DNA of 64,000 nt from Tetradesmus obliquus (lineage: Eukaryota; Chlorophyta; Chlorophyceae; Sphaeropleales; Scenedesmaceae): contig CP126203.1 in assembly GCA_030272155.1 (NCBI GenBank), positions 4,532,501-4,596,500 of the forward strand, written 5' to 3'. Made by a program: the position numbers and the translations under genes. The notes below the pieces were generated by a model, which worked only from the letters and a program-made list of their open reading frames with translations, was not told the origin of the DNA and did not search any database. This document shows, one piece after another, positions 1 through 12,764 of the stretch (positions within the stretch are counted from its first letter, which is position 1; each line of letters starts with the position of its first letter).

Positions 1-1
1 A

Positions 2-34
<33 letters not shown>

Positions 35-50
35 ATGATGCTGCATGCAG

Positions 51-584
51 ACATCAAGCTTGCGGTGCTGTCCACGCCCTCAGCCATGGACAAGGGATAT
101 GACATCACGCTGCACTCAGGGCAGCCCATCAAGAAGACCAGCGAGGTGGGTGCACTGGAAACTGGATACAGCAAGTAGGGGTGCACACGGCACACTTTGT
201 GGCAATCACATGTGAATTTGTCAGTTCCCTTTGTCGCCGATCCACGCAATGGCTGGATCCACAGCTGGGCACTGCTTCCGGCTGTGTTTTAGATCACGCT
301 GCACTCAGGGCAGCCCATCAATAGAAGACCAGCGAGGTGGGCGAGATGCATTATGTCTGGACCACAGCCGAGCACTGGTGCAAGCTGTCGTGTGGATCGC
401 GCTGCACTCAAGGGCTTATCACAACCAGCCAGCAAAAGTGGGCTTATGCACTCGCCGGGGCGGTTTATTGGTTTGTTCTGTCTTGTGGTTCGCAGTCACG
501 GAGCCAAATTGACTTGCATGTACCTTGCACCTCTCTGTTGGACCGTGCCGCATGCTGCAACAGAAAGGATCATTGCCAATTGCA

Positions 585-616
<32 letters not shown>

Positions 617-1246
617 GGCTTGTCTGTGTCTGCCACTGCTGCTGCCAGATCTTCCTGCCGCCCAAGTCAAAGATCGAGGGCAGGTACCAGGTGGCGCGCA
701 TCTACGAGCTGGACGATGTGGCTTATGTGAGTACTCTGTGACCGTTATGGCATTATAGCTGTGGCTTAATTGGCAAGTGAATGATGATCGCACCACTCAT
801 CGTGCACTGTGCAATAGGCAACGCTTGCCGGCAAGTGCCGGACAGCTGCTGTGGTTGTTGCCTATATGTGTGGCGAAGCATGTAGCATACGTGAGTGCGC
901 TGCGCAATAGGCGTCTGTTGCAAGCAACTGCCGCGCAGCTGAGACACTTGTCGCCACATGCTGTTGTTACCTGCCTGCCAGCGCTTGCTGCAGTGTTACA
1001 TGACGCAAACCCACAGATCACAAAGTTTGGACTGCATTGCTTATCTGTGTGTATGTGCGTCCCCGCTACATGCCTCTCCTTGGCTCCTGATCGGGCCTCC
1101 CACTCGTTGTGGGATGGAGTTTGTAGATAATGTATGTGTTTCTTTGTCACCAGCAGGGCACCAGCTTCTGCGACATCCTGCTGCACAAGTTCCAGCTCAG
1201 CAGCCAGCGCCAGTGGGAGGTGGCGGCGCTGCTGCCGCTAAGGTAG
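51..1246 (+). CDS. C-terminal part of an unrecognised protein (last three exons)
   Basis: Three exons splice in one frame: 51-145, 649-726 and 1157-1246, with donors GTGGGT and GTGAGT and acceptors TGCATGCAG, GCTGCCAG and CAGCAG. They encode about 87 residues including IFLPPKSKIEGRYQVARIYE and, at the end, CDILLHKFQ then WEVAALLPLR followed by TAG at 1244-1246. The 5' part lies before the window. The composition is ordinary globular protein without low complexity, so I believe it is a real gene, but I do not recognise the family. Exon 51-145 is preceded by a (CTG)n tract that serves as its acceptor pyrimidine tract. Its 3' edge is partly repeated at about 290-336, and the terminal exon edge is repeated many times after the stop. 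An alternative reading is that GTAG at 1243 is a donor and the gene continues, but no further exon was found before 3974. Confidence 0.55.
290..416 (+). repeat. Exon-edge copies in intron of the left-edge gene
   Basis: Positions 290-336 repeat the last ~47 bases of the upstream exon (real copy about 100-145), including the GTGGGC donor at 337, with an inserted base pair or two that breaks the frame. A shorter third copy of the motif GCGCTGCACTCA lies near 400-415. The copies include the splice site, so they are potential decoy donors. Confidence 0.7.
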
Positions 1247-1720
1247 TCACTGCCTTCACTATGCTCTGCCAGCACCAGCGCCAGTGGAAGGCTCAAGTAA
1301 CCACAATGCCGCTGTGGGAGGCGGCACTGCTGCCGCTCAAGGAGCAGCCACGGCGCCAGTGGGAGGCGGCGGCACTGCTGCCACTCAAGTAGCATTGCAG
1401 CACCAATGGGAGGCGGCAGCTGTGCTGCCGCTCAAGTAGCAGCCTCCGCGCTATTGAACAGTGGCGGCATCGCTGCCGGCCAAGTAGTCACTACTTGCAT
1501 TGCGCTCTTTCAGCGTCAGTGGGAGGTGGCAGCAGTGCTGCCGCTGAAGTAACCGCACTGCCGCTGTGGGAGGAAGCAGCAGTGCTGCCGCTCAAGTAAC
1601 CGCACTGCTGCTGTGGGGGGCGGCGGCACAGCTGCCGGTCTAGCAGCAGCCACCGCGCTAGTGAGAGGCGGTGGCAGCGCTGCCGCAGGTGACTGCTCGG
1701 GTTGGCCACTGTGAGTTGAA
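1243..1720 (+). repeat. Degenerate array of the terminal coding segment of the left-edge gene
   Basis: About eight or nine diverged copies of the last ~35 bases of the terminal exon follow the stop codon. Each has the pattern CAGTGGGAGG-(C/T)GG-CGG then CTGCTGCCGCTCAAGTAG or ...AAGTAACC. Copies begin near 1279, 1312, 1355, 1405, 1455, 1519, 1566, 1610 and 1660. Several keep the in-frame LPLK-stop ending. This is the 3' UTR version of the exon-edge duplication seen in other genes of the window. Confidence 0.7.
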
Positions 1721-1749
1721 CAGCATGTTGCTTACGCATCATGTTTGAT

Positions 1750-3830
1750 ATTGCTCATGGCAAGCACTGGCCTGGCTGGATGTGTAAGTTGAAGATGATG
1801 AAGCATTGGCTTGATATATCAACAGTAGCAAGCCACGCCTGGCAGGCAAAGGGGCCATTGGAAGTTGTCGTTGCAATTTTGATGTTTTCATCATGTTACC
1901 ATTTGAGCAGAATATGCCGTAATGGTCGCCCAGTTAGGCCAGGCTGTGTGTCATACTGTATGTATGCTAAGCAGCTCATCAATATGAAATGCACACTCCT
2001 GACTGTGCCTGCTCTGTAGAATCATGAGGGCCCACAGGGGAATCAATCAGAGTCCAAAGGAATGCGGTGTGTGTGTACACTAGTATCTGGCAAGGTCAAA
2101 CGTGCCAGTCACCCATACTCATCGCTACAACAAACTAAAAACATAGTCTGCCATCCTCAACACAACTCCTCAATACAACTGTATTGGCAGTTTGAAACTG
2201 CCGTACAACAATGCTGCTGGCTTGGGAAGACCATATTGGACACACAGCTGCGCAGGAAAAAGGCAGCACAGCTGCACAAAAGCACACTGCTGTTGGCCCC
2301 AGCCCTCCCATAACCGTTATGGGTGACCCTGGTTTTCAGTGCAGCCTGCTAGCCATCCTGCCAACAGTACAAAGCGGCTGCTACCTCACAGGTAGAGGGC
2401 CGGCCAGAGTCATTGCTGGTACAAGCAGCAGCCACTGCCACACAAAAAGCGACACTGCCGTAAGTACTGCATTGTCCAGATCTTCATTCAGAGTGGCCTT
2501 ACCCCGCTGTGCCGCTGCCTAAGCTAGAATGAAATAAGCCTCAAAAGGGAAGCATGCTCAGTCTGCTAATGCCTAGTAGTAATACTCGAGCCACATGCAT
2601 TGGAGATTGGGTCAAGCCAAGTTGACTTTGCAACCTGTTTTGGTACACACACACACACGCACAGCGGTTGCGTTGAGGTCATAGTGACAACACAGCACCG
2701 CGGCGGCCGCATATCTAGACATACAAACCACACAAGTGCAAGGGCACACTGTGCGAAACAAGATGCTGCATCCACAGGCAGCTGTACTGCCTCGTATGAT
2801 TCCTTCTTCTCATGCTGCTAATATGGACAGCTTGTCATATGCCAAGCCAAACACCGCCAGAAACACTCTCATAGCAAGCCACCATTGTGCCGCACTAGCC
2901 ACATTCAGCAATGCAGCAACCATCACGATGCTGATGCAGTGCAGCACGTCGCACACCACACGAATCACCAGCCAGGCCCTCATTTTCAGCTGGGCTGCTG
3001 TGGCAATCATAATGCTACAGCAGCCCGCCTGAGAGCCTAGTCAAGCTGGCTGACTCAACCCAAGCTGCTTAACAGCAGTACAGGCTGTCTAAGCTGTTTG
3101 GTTTGCAGACTAACCAAGCTGAAGCCACACCATGCTATTCCGTGTCTGGGGTAGTTGGGCATTTCAAAGCCGAGCCTATAAGCAGCCACCATTGAAAGCT
3201 AACGTATCAGCAGCCACCAGCTGGCTAATATGTCCACTTGTTGCAGTGGAGCAGCCAGCTGTGCGGCAGTCTGCTTGAAAGCCAAAGTTGCATACAAGCT
3301 GCCTGCCAGGTGTTAGCACGGCAAGCTCATATCTGTCATATCTGTCATGAAGAATTTGGCAAGCGCAGCCACACGCCACCTCAAGACATCTGGCAGTGTT
3401 GTTAGTCAAGACATGTCACCGCCGAATTGCAGTGGGTGTTGGTACAAATCTGCCTAGCTGGGAGCACGGCTGTGTGGCGCCAGGGAGCTAGCAGCCATGC
3501 ATTGACTATAGTCAAAGCAGCAACAACTCAGAAGAAATTCACCAACCAGCCTGCCAGCCAGCATATGCTGAGCTGACCAGGCGAGCAAAATCGGTATGCA
3601 GGCAGCCAGGGTGTTCATACAGCCCTGGCCACTGTCAAAATGCTCCAAAACTTCCCACCTTGCATGAGTACTGCGTGAATGCAGACCCAAAGGCACAACA
3701 TCCAGCTAACTGCAGTAGCCGCTGCAGCTGCAGGCCAGCAGCCGTCACGCGTATTGCTCTTGAGAGCTGGCTGCACACACGTGCCACCAGACGCCATGTG
3801 CGATGCAACGCTACGCAGCCATAACCTGCT
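1750..3830. other. Intergenic stretch without a recognisable gene
   Basis: No open frame here shows domain content or splice-bounded exons. A TGTAA at 1783-1787 could be the poly(A) signal of the left-edge gene. A short (AC)n tract lies near 2645-2656. Otherwise it is unremarkable, moderately GC-rich sequence. Confidence 0.5.
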
Positions 3831-3831
3831 C

Positions 3832-3836
3832 TTACA
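3832..3836 (-). terminator. Candidate poly(A) signal of the first GATA gene
   Basis: On the minus strand this reads TGTAA, the usual green-algal polyadenylation signal, 138 bases after the stop codon of the gene at 3975-6613. The motif is short, so chance occurrence is possible. Confidence 0.35.
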
Positions 3837-3974
3837 TCAAACACAACTGGAGCCCCAGCAATCAATCAAATGCACAGGCTGCAATTCACTCGCAATGCAT
3901 GGAGCAGCAGCAGCAGCAGTAACACCAGCAACATCTCTCACCCAGCCACACTGCAAAAAACAACAGCAGCCGCA

Positions 3975-6613
3975 TCATTGCTGCAGCTCAGAGCCGTGTG
4001 GGTGGCTGCCAGCCATTGCTGCTGCTGCAGCTGCTGCCCTGCTGTTGTTGATTGCAGACAGTAGGTTGTAAGCCGGCCCAACACCACCCAATGCACTGGC
4101 CATACTGCGCACCAGCTGCAGCACATCACCTTGAGCTGCACCTGGCAGGGACTGCATGCCCATCAGGCCTGCAAACTGCTGCTGCTGCATTGCTGCTGCT
4201 GCTGCAGGGGCAGCCTGCTGCTGCTCTGCTGTACCCATTAGGGATAGTGGTGAGGGGCCATGTAGGCTGTGCTGGTGCTGCAGCTGCACAAACTGTTGCT
4301 GCTGGTGTGCGTACTGCTGCTGCAGCTGCTGCGACTGCTGCTGCAGAGACAGCAAGCTTGGGAAGCCGCTGCTGCTGCGCGCTGCTGGTGCTGCTGCATT
4401 TGCAGCCAGCTGGCAGCTGCTGCTGGCGCCGAGCAGCATAGGGCTGCCAGGCGCCGATTCTGAGGCAGCATATGAAGCAGCATCGCTGCCTTGATCCATT
4501 CTGAAGTAATGTGATGAGCTGTGACTCACAGGGCTCGCTGTTGCTGTGCTGAGAGCTGAGATGTTACCAGCTTTGAGCGGGCTACCTGGCTGCTGCAGCT
4601 GCATGCTGCTGCAGGCGCTATACTGCTGCTGCATCGCCACCTGCTGCTGCTGCTGCTGGTGCAGGGCCAGGGCCAGCGCGAGAGAAGGGCTGTGTCCCAA
4701 CCGGCTGCTGGCCCCCAGCAGAACATGCCTGCTGCCTGCAGCTAGCGGCTGCTGCATGCCGGCTGCTGCTGCATTGAGCAGCGAGTGCTGCTGGCCGTAG
4801 CCGCCGCTGCTGGTTGCGTTGCAGAGGCCTCCATTGCCCCTAGCAGCCGCCAGCATCATTGCTGCATCAGCCATATGCATGTGGCGGCTGCTAGGCAGCG
4901 AGCAGGCCTGCTGCTCTTGCACCTCATCGATTGCCTCATCTGCTGCCTGCTGATCTGCAGAGCCGTCATCAAACTGCTGCTGCTGGCTCTCCAGCAGCAG
5001 GCTCTCCATTGCGCTGCTTGCAATTGCAAGGCGGCTCGTGGGCATCTGTGCTGCATGCGGGTGCTGCTGCTCCAGCTGTGCGCTGAGTGCAGCCGGGCAG
5101 CTGTTGGCCTCTTCAAGGCCATCATCTGTTGCCACAATGTCTTCTGTTGTGGCTAGCACCTCATCTGTAGCCAGCTCCAAGTCCTCATCCTGCAGCAGCA
5201 GCAGCAGAAGGCAGGGTGAGTGGAAGCGCCTGAGGACCAGCCGCCGACTGTGGAAATGTGCAAGCACGGTGCAGTGTGCATTGCATGGTTGATTACGCAA
5301 GGTCGCTGCTTGCTGGATGGAGAGGCAGTGCACTGGAGCACAGCCTTATGCTGCAATATGTGTACTGGGGCTTGCTGTGTCATTTCGGAGTGCATTGCAT
5401 AGCAGCGCTTGCTGCGACGGCAGCGAGCAGAGCTTGCACAGGCTGCTACGCTGCTTGCAGAACACATCCTCAGGCTGCTGAGTCCAGGGGAAAACTGCTT
5501 ATGCTTTTCAACGTGAGTGTGTCCCTCTTGCTGTTTGCTCACCTCTGTGGTTGGCTCCAGGTCTTCCCTGAGCCGCTTGGGCGTGTTGTTCACTGCATCA
5601 GCCACGCTGCCGCTGACAGGCACGCGGCGCTTCTTGGGCTGCATTGACAGTAACATGGGCAGGAAAAGAGTAAAGCACGCGGCGAATGAGGCAAATGTGA
5701 AAAGGAGTCAAGAGGGCAGGTTGTGCAGTGCGACTTGCAGGACAGGCAGCAGCTGCAGTTGTTTGAGCTTGCGCTGTTCCCAGATCAACAGGGGCATCTG
5801 TCCAAGTCCAGATCCACTGAAGCCTAAACTTTGCTGGAGCAGGCGGCTCACCATGGCCTTGCCCAGCGTGCGTGTGCGCAGGAAGCGGATGCCGCATGCG
5901 TTGCACAGGATAGGCTTGCCCTTGGGCCCCTTGCGCCACTGGGGGGAGCTGACAGCGCCGCAGTGGCAGCAGGGCCCTGCAAGGTCCTGCTTGGCCTTGC
6001 GGCGGCTAGCTGCACTAGGGCTTCCTGCATTGCTGGGTGTGGGGGTGGGGCTGCTGTGCGCAAGCAGTGTGGGGCTACCCATCAGGCTGCCGATGTTTGC
6101 GTTGGTGTTGTTGTTGTTATTTTGGAAGCCCAGGCGGGAGGGCAGCGGCTCTTTTGGGACGTAGTCGCATTTGTAGTCGGTTGTGACACCTGTTGGGAAG
6201 GAAGGAGGCGTGGTGTGGAAGAGAGGATCGCAGAGCAGACAAGCACATCAGTTGATGATGGAGTGAACCACCAGCGATCGCCTCGTTAAGCAGGGGTAAG
6301 ACTTATGAAGCAGCTCCACAAAATATGCTACATCAAGCTACGCAGGCAAGGCGGCGTAAAAGGGCTGGCTGCGTCCGCGCCCAAGCATGTACTTCACCGT
6401 ACTGCCTGACACAGGTTTACAAAAAACTAGGCAATTATAATTAAGATCAGTTTATGTAATAGGTTAAAACTCCAGGACGGACTTACTTGCATCCCATGGG
6501 CTCCTCCAAGGGACCTGCTTCTTACGCCTTCCTGATCCAGGGCGCCGAGTGAATAAGGAGCCACTGAACGACTCGCTGATGTCGCTGCGAACGCTTTCAG
6601 AGTCTGAGTCCAT
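3975..6613 (-). CDS. GATA-type zinc-finger transcription factor, Gln/Ala-rich (copy 1)
   Basis: Four exons on the minus strand close in frame to 591 aa: 6613-6487, 6189-5852, 5638-5543 and 5189-3975. The N-terminus is acidic and serine-rich ([15 protein letters not shown]). A plant-class GATA finger, CX2CX18CX2C, has C116/C119 and C138/C141 with [11 protein letters not shown] between, predicting binding to GATA sites in the nucleus. Exon 3 begins PKKRRV, an SV40-like nuclear localisation signal right behind the finger. The ~400-residue C-terminal part is rich in Gln, Ala and Ser, which suggests an activation region, and ends with a helix-like motif (DVLQLV...LGGVGPA) followed by poly-Ala. The start ATG is the first in frame and matches the paralogue at 12765-14992 in both sequence and intron phase. 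The acceptor of exon 4 is a CTG microsatellite. Target genes cannot be inferred. Confidence 0.88.
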
Positions 6614-8485
6614 CGCGCCATGCGCGAGCAGCAGGAACTGCAGCAAAAACGGAAGTTGGGTCAGGGGCTCTGCACGGCAGGCAAGGATCGCACCAGCCAC
6701 ACAAACATGTTTCTTACCTCCATTAAGTGAACTGTTTTGCAGGATCGGCCTAGGCAAGGCGGCGATCGCGGTGTGGCCCGCGCAAAGAAACGCTGATTAT
6801 CGATGAATCGATCAGCCACTGTCAATGACCTCAAGAGATGTCGAGATCACTGTGTAGCCGATCTAGGACGAATGGCATGGCATGCAGTGGTCTTGTTGAC
6901 AAGAGGCGTCAGCAGCTCCCGGTCAACATGACAGTGGTGTTTCTGGCACGGTCATTCGGTCACCAACGGCTTCTTAAAATGCAATAATTTTGTATTTCAT
7001 CAAGGCAATAACAGCAGTTTGTCGATCAAGTCCGTCCTGCCGTCTTGCCTGAAAACGCCCTCAACTGGTACCAGTGATCGACGCGCGGCTGTAGGAGGCT
7101 AATCGCAACAACCTTGCATGCTTTATAACGTAGCCAGGTGCAGCAGACTTGCTGGGATCGCTCTGTAAATGCTGCTTTGTTTGGTTCTTGCAGTGTAGCT
7201 TCCTCCTTCAGGTCAACGACCTTGGATACTTTGTATTCGGTTCCATTAGTGCAAGTTTACGAAACCTTGCTCTCGGAACAAGCCCTTTGAAAGAACTAAA
7301 CATCCCGCCAAAGTGGCGATCTTCTCACTACATGTGCCCAACGTGCTGAACGTGCTTCAGATAAGCTTTCTTATCTGAAAGCAAACCATGCCTGTTGGTC
7401 CTTGAATGGCTGCGGGTGCGATTGGCTGACATGCTGACGGACCATGTTCAACAGCACTGCATGCCATCACCATCATCGGTGCATGATGGGCATCACTGAC
7501 CATCAGCAGTCGTTGGGTCCTCATCATGACTGAACCCACCAGCCTATCGCTGCGGTAACAACATAATCGTATTGATCACGCATTCGTTGCCCTGAGCAAG
7601 AACAAGGCACCAGCCTTGCAGCATTGCACTGCAAGGTGCAAAGTTTGCACTTTTGCACAGGTTGGAGCCCTATCCTGGGGCCTGATGGCTCGCAATCTGA
7701 TACCAACCTTGATCCGTGTGACCTGGCACGTAAGCAGCCGCTTCACGCCGTGCAATGCTGACGTTTGTTACCACGGTGTAGCGAGCCAGCACTCACTCTG
7801 GATCTGCGCTGGCACCAAAACCAGCTTGCGGCAAGCAGCAGGCAACTGCATAGAGCGCACCATGTTAGTAGACGCCAACGGAAGGGCCCTTGCAGGTGCA
7901 AGCTGACACCGTCCTCCAGAGGATCCAGACTTCCTGCCCCACAGCTCACCATGCTCAGCCACTCAGAATCACAATCAGCAAAGCTGCAGCGCCGTCCCAG
8001 AAGCTGCAGCTGGCTCGTCACCCAGCAGCTGTGCCTTATGAAGCCTGATGCCAGCTGCTGGGTCCAAACAGTAAACCCCCTCAATCCACACAAAGTCGCT
8101 TGCGTAAAAACAGCAAGCTGAGCCAAGCTGCTTTCCACATCCCATCACCACAAATGCAGGGTGTTGATACCAACTGTTAGGAACAAAATAATACTGCGCA
8201 ACCCAAACCACGGGCGTTGATGTGTGTTGCGCTGCACGCAGCACATTAAACGTCTGCTGGCCAGAAGCCGTTGTCATAACGTCAGTCAACCCACGCAGCC
8301 ATTACCCTCAACCCGGGCTGCTCCAAATTAGCATGTGGGCCGTAATAAAGCAGGCGTCACAATAACATTGTAACCAACACTGCTGCGCAAAGAGGCTGCT
8401 GTGTGCCTGGCACTGTAGTGTACATGTCGCCACAGGTGGTGGCCCATTGCGCATCTGACTCAATCAAGAAGTGCTACTGCTGCTG

Positions 8486-8768
8486 CCGCCGCCAGGAAAG
8501 TAACCCTTGTGCTGCTGCTGCTGCTGCTAGGAAGGCAACCCTTGTACCTTGTACCCAACAGCAGCAGCTGCTGCTCTGCTAGCACCCTCAAACAGTGCTG
8601 CAAGCCACGCCATCCAAAAGGGAAGAGTCAAGCAGAACCCAGTCTGGCAGAAGCACCATTTTTACCTCCAACTTAGGTGCAGCAGCCAGCCAGGCACCCT
8701 GCTGCTGCCAGGAAGGGCAACACTTGTACCCAACAGGAACTGCTGCTCTGCTAGAACAACCCCCGCCG
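8486..8768. repeat. Two or three diverged direct repeats with CTG tracts
   Basis: A module reading CCAGGAAGGGCAAC(A/C)CTTGTACCCAACAG, followed by a CTG-rich stretch and CTGCTCTGCTAG, occurs near 8490-8510, 8530-8590 and 8703-8755. Spacing is irregular and the copies are diverged. I cannot assign it to a known element. Confidence 0.5.
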
Positions 8769-11700
8769 CAGTGCTGCATGTAGCCCTTCTGCTGCCAGAG
8801 AACAGTACTTGGCAGCATGCTCGCACCTTTGCAGATCTGAAGGTCCAGCATAATCGCCATGCGTATCTCAAAACATTCGTAGCACAACGCACCAAGAAAC
8901 CTTTGAAGGTTATGTGGCACAGCAACACCGCATGGCTGCTTCAGCCAGCCGCTGCAGCAACCGTCAACGTCACTCTCGTGCGTGTGACAGCTGCCACCAC
9001 ACAATATGTACGCAGTACTGCTAAGGATAAGAATCAACCCGCACACCAGCACAACAGCAAATCACGGGTCACACCGTAGCCCTGCACTGTGCTTCAACCT
9101 GCACGTGTGTTGCAATGGCCTGACATGCTTTGTCCGTAAGGTGCATGGCAGGCAACCACTTTAGCAACCGAAGCAGCACGACGGCCAGACCATGTCTGCC
9201 AAGTTCATCGCCCTCTTGCGTCAGTAGTGTTGTAGTAAGTGTTTAGTATGATGCAAGCACCAGCAGCGCAAGCTAGCTGCAGGCAATATGTCCAGCAGTA
9301 GACCCTGCAGGATACAGCACAGTAGATGCACACACACTCACAACGGCGGATATGCACAGCACAGCGCCTGTCACTACGCCAAAATGGCAGCAACAGCATG
9401 TTTGACCTTCCAGCACCATCTGCCGCAAAGTGTCAGCCATCCAGCAGTCAATCAACCGCGTGAAAATCCAAAGCAAAACCCTGCACAACCCACAAAACCA
9501 GTGTTGTTGATACACAAACCACTACCACCGAGCAGAAGGCACAGTTTGGTGCTACAGAGGGTACTACAGACGCAGGTAACACGTAACAAGACGATCCACG
9601 AGCCAGAATGCGTGCCGCCAACTATACAACGCTGCGTCCGCGGCTGATGCTGCTGCCGCTGCACAAGTGCTACCGGGTGAAAGCTGCACTGCATGTGTGC
9701 TGCTGATTGGCCTACGCCAATGGGCATGCCGCAGCAGAGGGGCTGCGTGCTCCCCGAGGCAGCAAGGCGGATGCACAGCAGCACACAGCAGGCACAGACT
9801 CACCGCCTATACATGCATATTGCCAACAAACGATTAGTAGCTGTACAAAGCATCCAGCTGCCGTCCCATATCTGGTAAACTGTGACATCAGGCAAGCCCA
9901 CTTTCCGCCTGTCCTGCTGTTGCAATATTACGTCGCTGCTGCCACAACCGTTGTACAACCTTCCACTGCTCATCCATGTCACGGCAACATGTCTATCAGC
10001 TGCTGCTGCCGCAACAGCCAGTGCACATCGCTCACTGCCAAAGCATCCCCCAAGAGCTGCCGCCGTCGCACCAAAAAGACGCGCATCAGGCACACCACCC
10101 CCAAACCCCAGACACAACAGCCCACAACCGCAACTGCTGGCAGCACGAAAACCGCTCCTCCTACTGTCACACCCCTCCGCCTGCTTTGCAGCATACATAC
10201 CGGCTGCGTGCTCTCATCTGCCTGCGCACCCCATACTGCTGCATGCAATGGGGCAGCTGCAAGCCAACGTGCACCAAACATCGATGCGCCCGCAAACCCT
10301 TTCCCTGCATGCAGACAGATGATGCAGCCTGGCGGTATGCCGCTGAGACCAGCACAGCATTCTTTCACAGTAGCTCCTGTCACAGGACAAACCGAATAGT
10401 AATGTAGGTACGCGTGCTGTTGCACCACGCATCCTATGTCAAATCATGCAGAAGGCACGCATGCAGGCAACCTGCAGCACCCCACGTGTGCCCAGCGCAC
10501 CCGCTGATATCAGCAGCAGGCAACGCATATATTTATATGGGCACATGGTAGGTGCAGCAGCAAGCTTGCATGGCCATCTGCATGGCGCACTCGCAAGCAA
10601 AGCACTCAGATAACCCCCTCCCAGGTGACATTTTTGATCGACTGTTGCTGTGGCGCTGTGCCAATGCGCACAGCGTGCCGCGCTGCCAACAGCAGCTGAA
10701 GCGCTGGTGCTGCTGCTGCGGCAGGCGGGCCACAAGCTAGCAATCAAAATGGCCCGGCAAATCCCGCAGCACTGAATAAGGCCCAAAACGAGACCCTCTT
10801 GCTGCAGTTCTGCATACAGGTAGGCAGAGAACTATAGCTCGAGATGCTCTCAATGCCAAGCGTAGCCAGCAGCACTCTTGCCTGTGGTTGGCACACTAAG
10901 CATGCTTTCATGCGCGCTGAGGGAAGCTGTAGACGACACATCAAATAACGCAATGCAGCTATTGCCCGGAGCCAAGAATCAGCCTACAGAGCACCACCAC
11001 CAGCACAAACTCGTTAAGACCAACCCAGAAGAGGGAAACACGCACACGCAAACGTCAACGCACGCTGCAGGTAGCAGATTGATAACCAGTCGGTGCCGTG
11101 TGTGGTGCAGCTGCAAAGTAGCAGCAGCAGCAGCAGCAGCAGCTTGCAGCACCACACACTGACACTTGTCAGGCACGGAGGCATCGGACCAATGGAGACA
11201 CAAACTCACAGCTTCTCTCATGCAGGCATGCTGATTGTATGGTGGCAGGGCGCCTCCGTTATTTGTGGAAGCGGAACAACACAATCACATACACGCAAAG
11301 CAGGCACAAAGACACCAAATCCCTCCAAACTAGCGGCACGCCCGCAGCAATCTGCTGCACCACATGCAATGCCGCGCCCTAGCACACAGCAGGAGCAACT
11401 GAGGCAATCAAGCTCGCTGCGGCGGGCATGTATGTATGCGCGCGCCCAGCAGTTTCTGTGCATGGCTATATATGAAGATCTTCATGCTGGTGGTTGTGCA
11501 ATTAGTTGTGGCAGGAGTGCGTGTGTGTTTGACACTGTTTCCAAACCAGCGCCACCTGCTGATTGTGCTGTGCTGCTGACAATCATCAGAGCCGCAGCAC
11601 GCAATATGCAAAACAGCAGGTGGCGGGCTTTCTGTCCTGTCCCCAACAGCCGACGCTGCACACTCTCACTCTCAAACCTGCAACCAACCGCGCGCGAAAA

Positions 11701-12287
11701 CCCCACTCAACAACCCATAACTCTTGCAGTGCGACTGCCAGAGCGCCGCAGGCAGGCTGAGACCAGCAGGCGGCAGGCTGACAGATATGATAGCTGTAAT
11801 AACTGTTATGTGACAACGTGCAACAGCGACAGCGGTTGCGGGCCGTGCTAGGTGGGATCATAGCACCCTGCACGACCCATCAACAGCTTAAAGCGCCAGG
11901 CAGGTCACACAACATTTCAAAAGCAGCCACACAAGCAGTCAAGAGCACACACAGTCATCCACCATGATCCGTCAACAGCCTCGCAGCCACCATCAGCTAT
12001 ACACACCCCGCAGCCACAATGCTGGCATGCGGCGGCTGTCATTCCCTCGTTTGAAACATGTAACATGTTATTTTCCATTCGAAAGACATGCCCTCACAGA
12101 GACTCACAGCCGTCACCCTTTTGTTCTTCTTTGCGAGCCCAGCGCACCAGAGCGTCATCTCCGAGCAAGATGACAACAGGGATGACAACCGTTGCAACCG
12201 CCAAACCAACCTTTGCAACCACCAACTCCATGCACTCAATGAGCAGCAGACAGTCTTGCAGCCTCTCCTCCCTGGATCCATCCTTGA

Positions 12288-12325
12288 TACATGTCATGTC
12301 ATGTCATGTAACATAACATAACAAT
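12288..12325. repeat. Pentanucleotide tract (CATGT then AACAT)
   Basis: Three CATGT units are followed by three AACAT-type units, giving a short, partly self-complementary simple repeat. No function is suggested. Confidence 0.6.
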
Positions 12326-12764
12326 CCCCTGCCACTGGGCACGCGAGGCAGACAGCTCTGAGCCGCAACTTAAACAAATGATGCAACCTCCAATCCCTGC
12401 AAGCGCCCTCAAGGAAACTAGTAGTACACCGCTGCAATTTGAGTGCAGTGGCACAACAGGCTTGCAGCACACCTAAGCACGAACAAGCTGCTGCTGCCAC
12501 GCACAGGCCACTTTGTACAACTATATCCTTTCCTTGAAAACTGCTGATGCCACGCAACGTCAGCTAGCCGCAGCAAGAAACGCGCGTCGACAATCCAATC
12601 TGCAACAGCCAGCAGTTAACACTGCGCATCACCCTACTGCCAGAGCTGCACAGCTGAAAAGAAACCTGATGCCGTGGAACAGCAGCTGGACACAGCAAAA
12701 AAGCGCAGTTTGACAATTCAACCTGCAACAGCCAGCAGTGGACACTGCTGTGTATCGCGCCACT

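Larger units (their letters stand above)
6614..12764. other. Long intergenic region between the two GATA paralogues
   Basis: About 6.1 kb without a supported gene. Open frames are present (for example 9707-10399 and 11093-11851 on +) but they are compositionally biased and lack domains or splice structure. The first ~300 bases upstream of 6613 should hold the promoter of GATA copy 1, but I see no clear TATA box. Repeats noted separately lie at 8486-8768 and 12288-12325; a (CAG)n tract lies at about 11121-11145. Confidence 0.5.

Noticed and set aside
9707-10399. 230-aa frame on the plus strand between the GATA genes
   Set aside because: His/Thr/Cys-biased composition, overlapping frames on both strands and no domain.
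11093-11851. 252-aa frame on the plus strand
   Set aside because: It starts in a CAG microsatellite, has no recognisable domain, and overlaps several equally long frames on the other strand.
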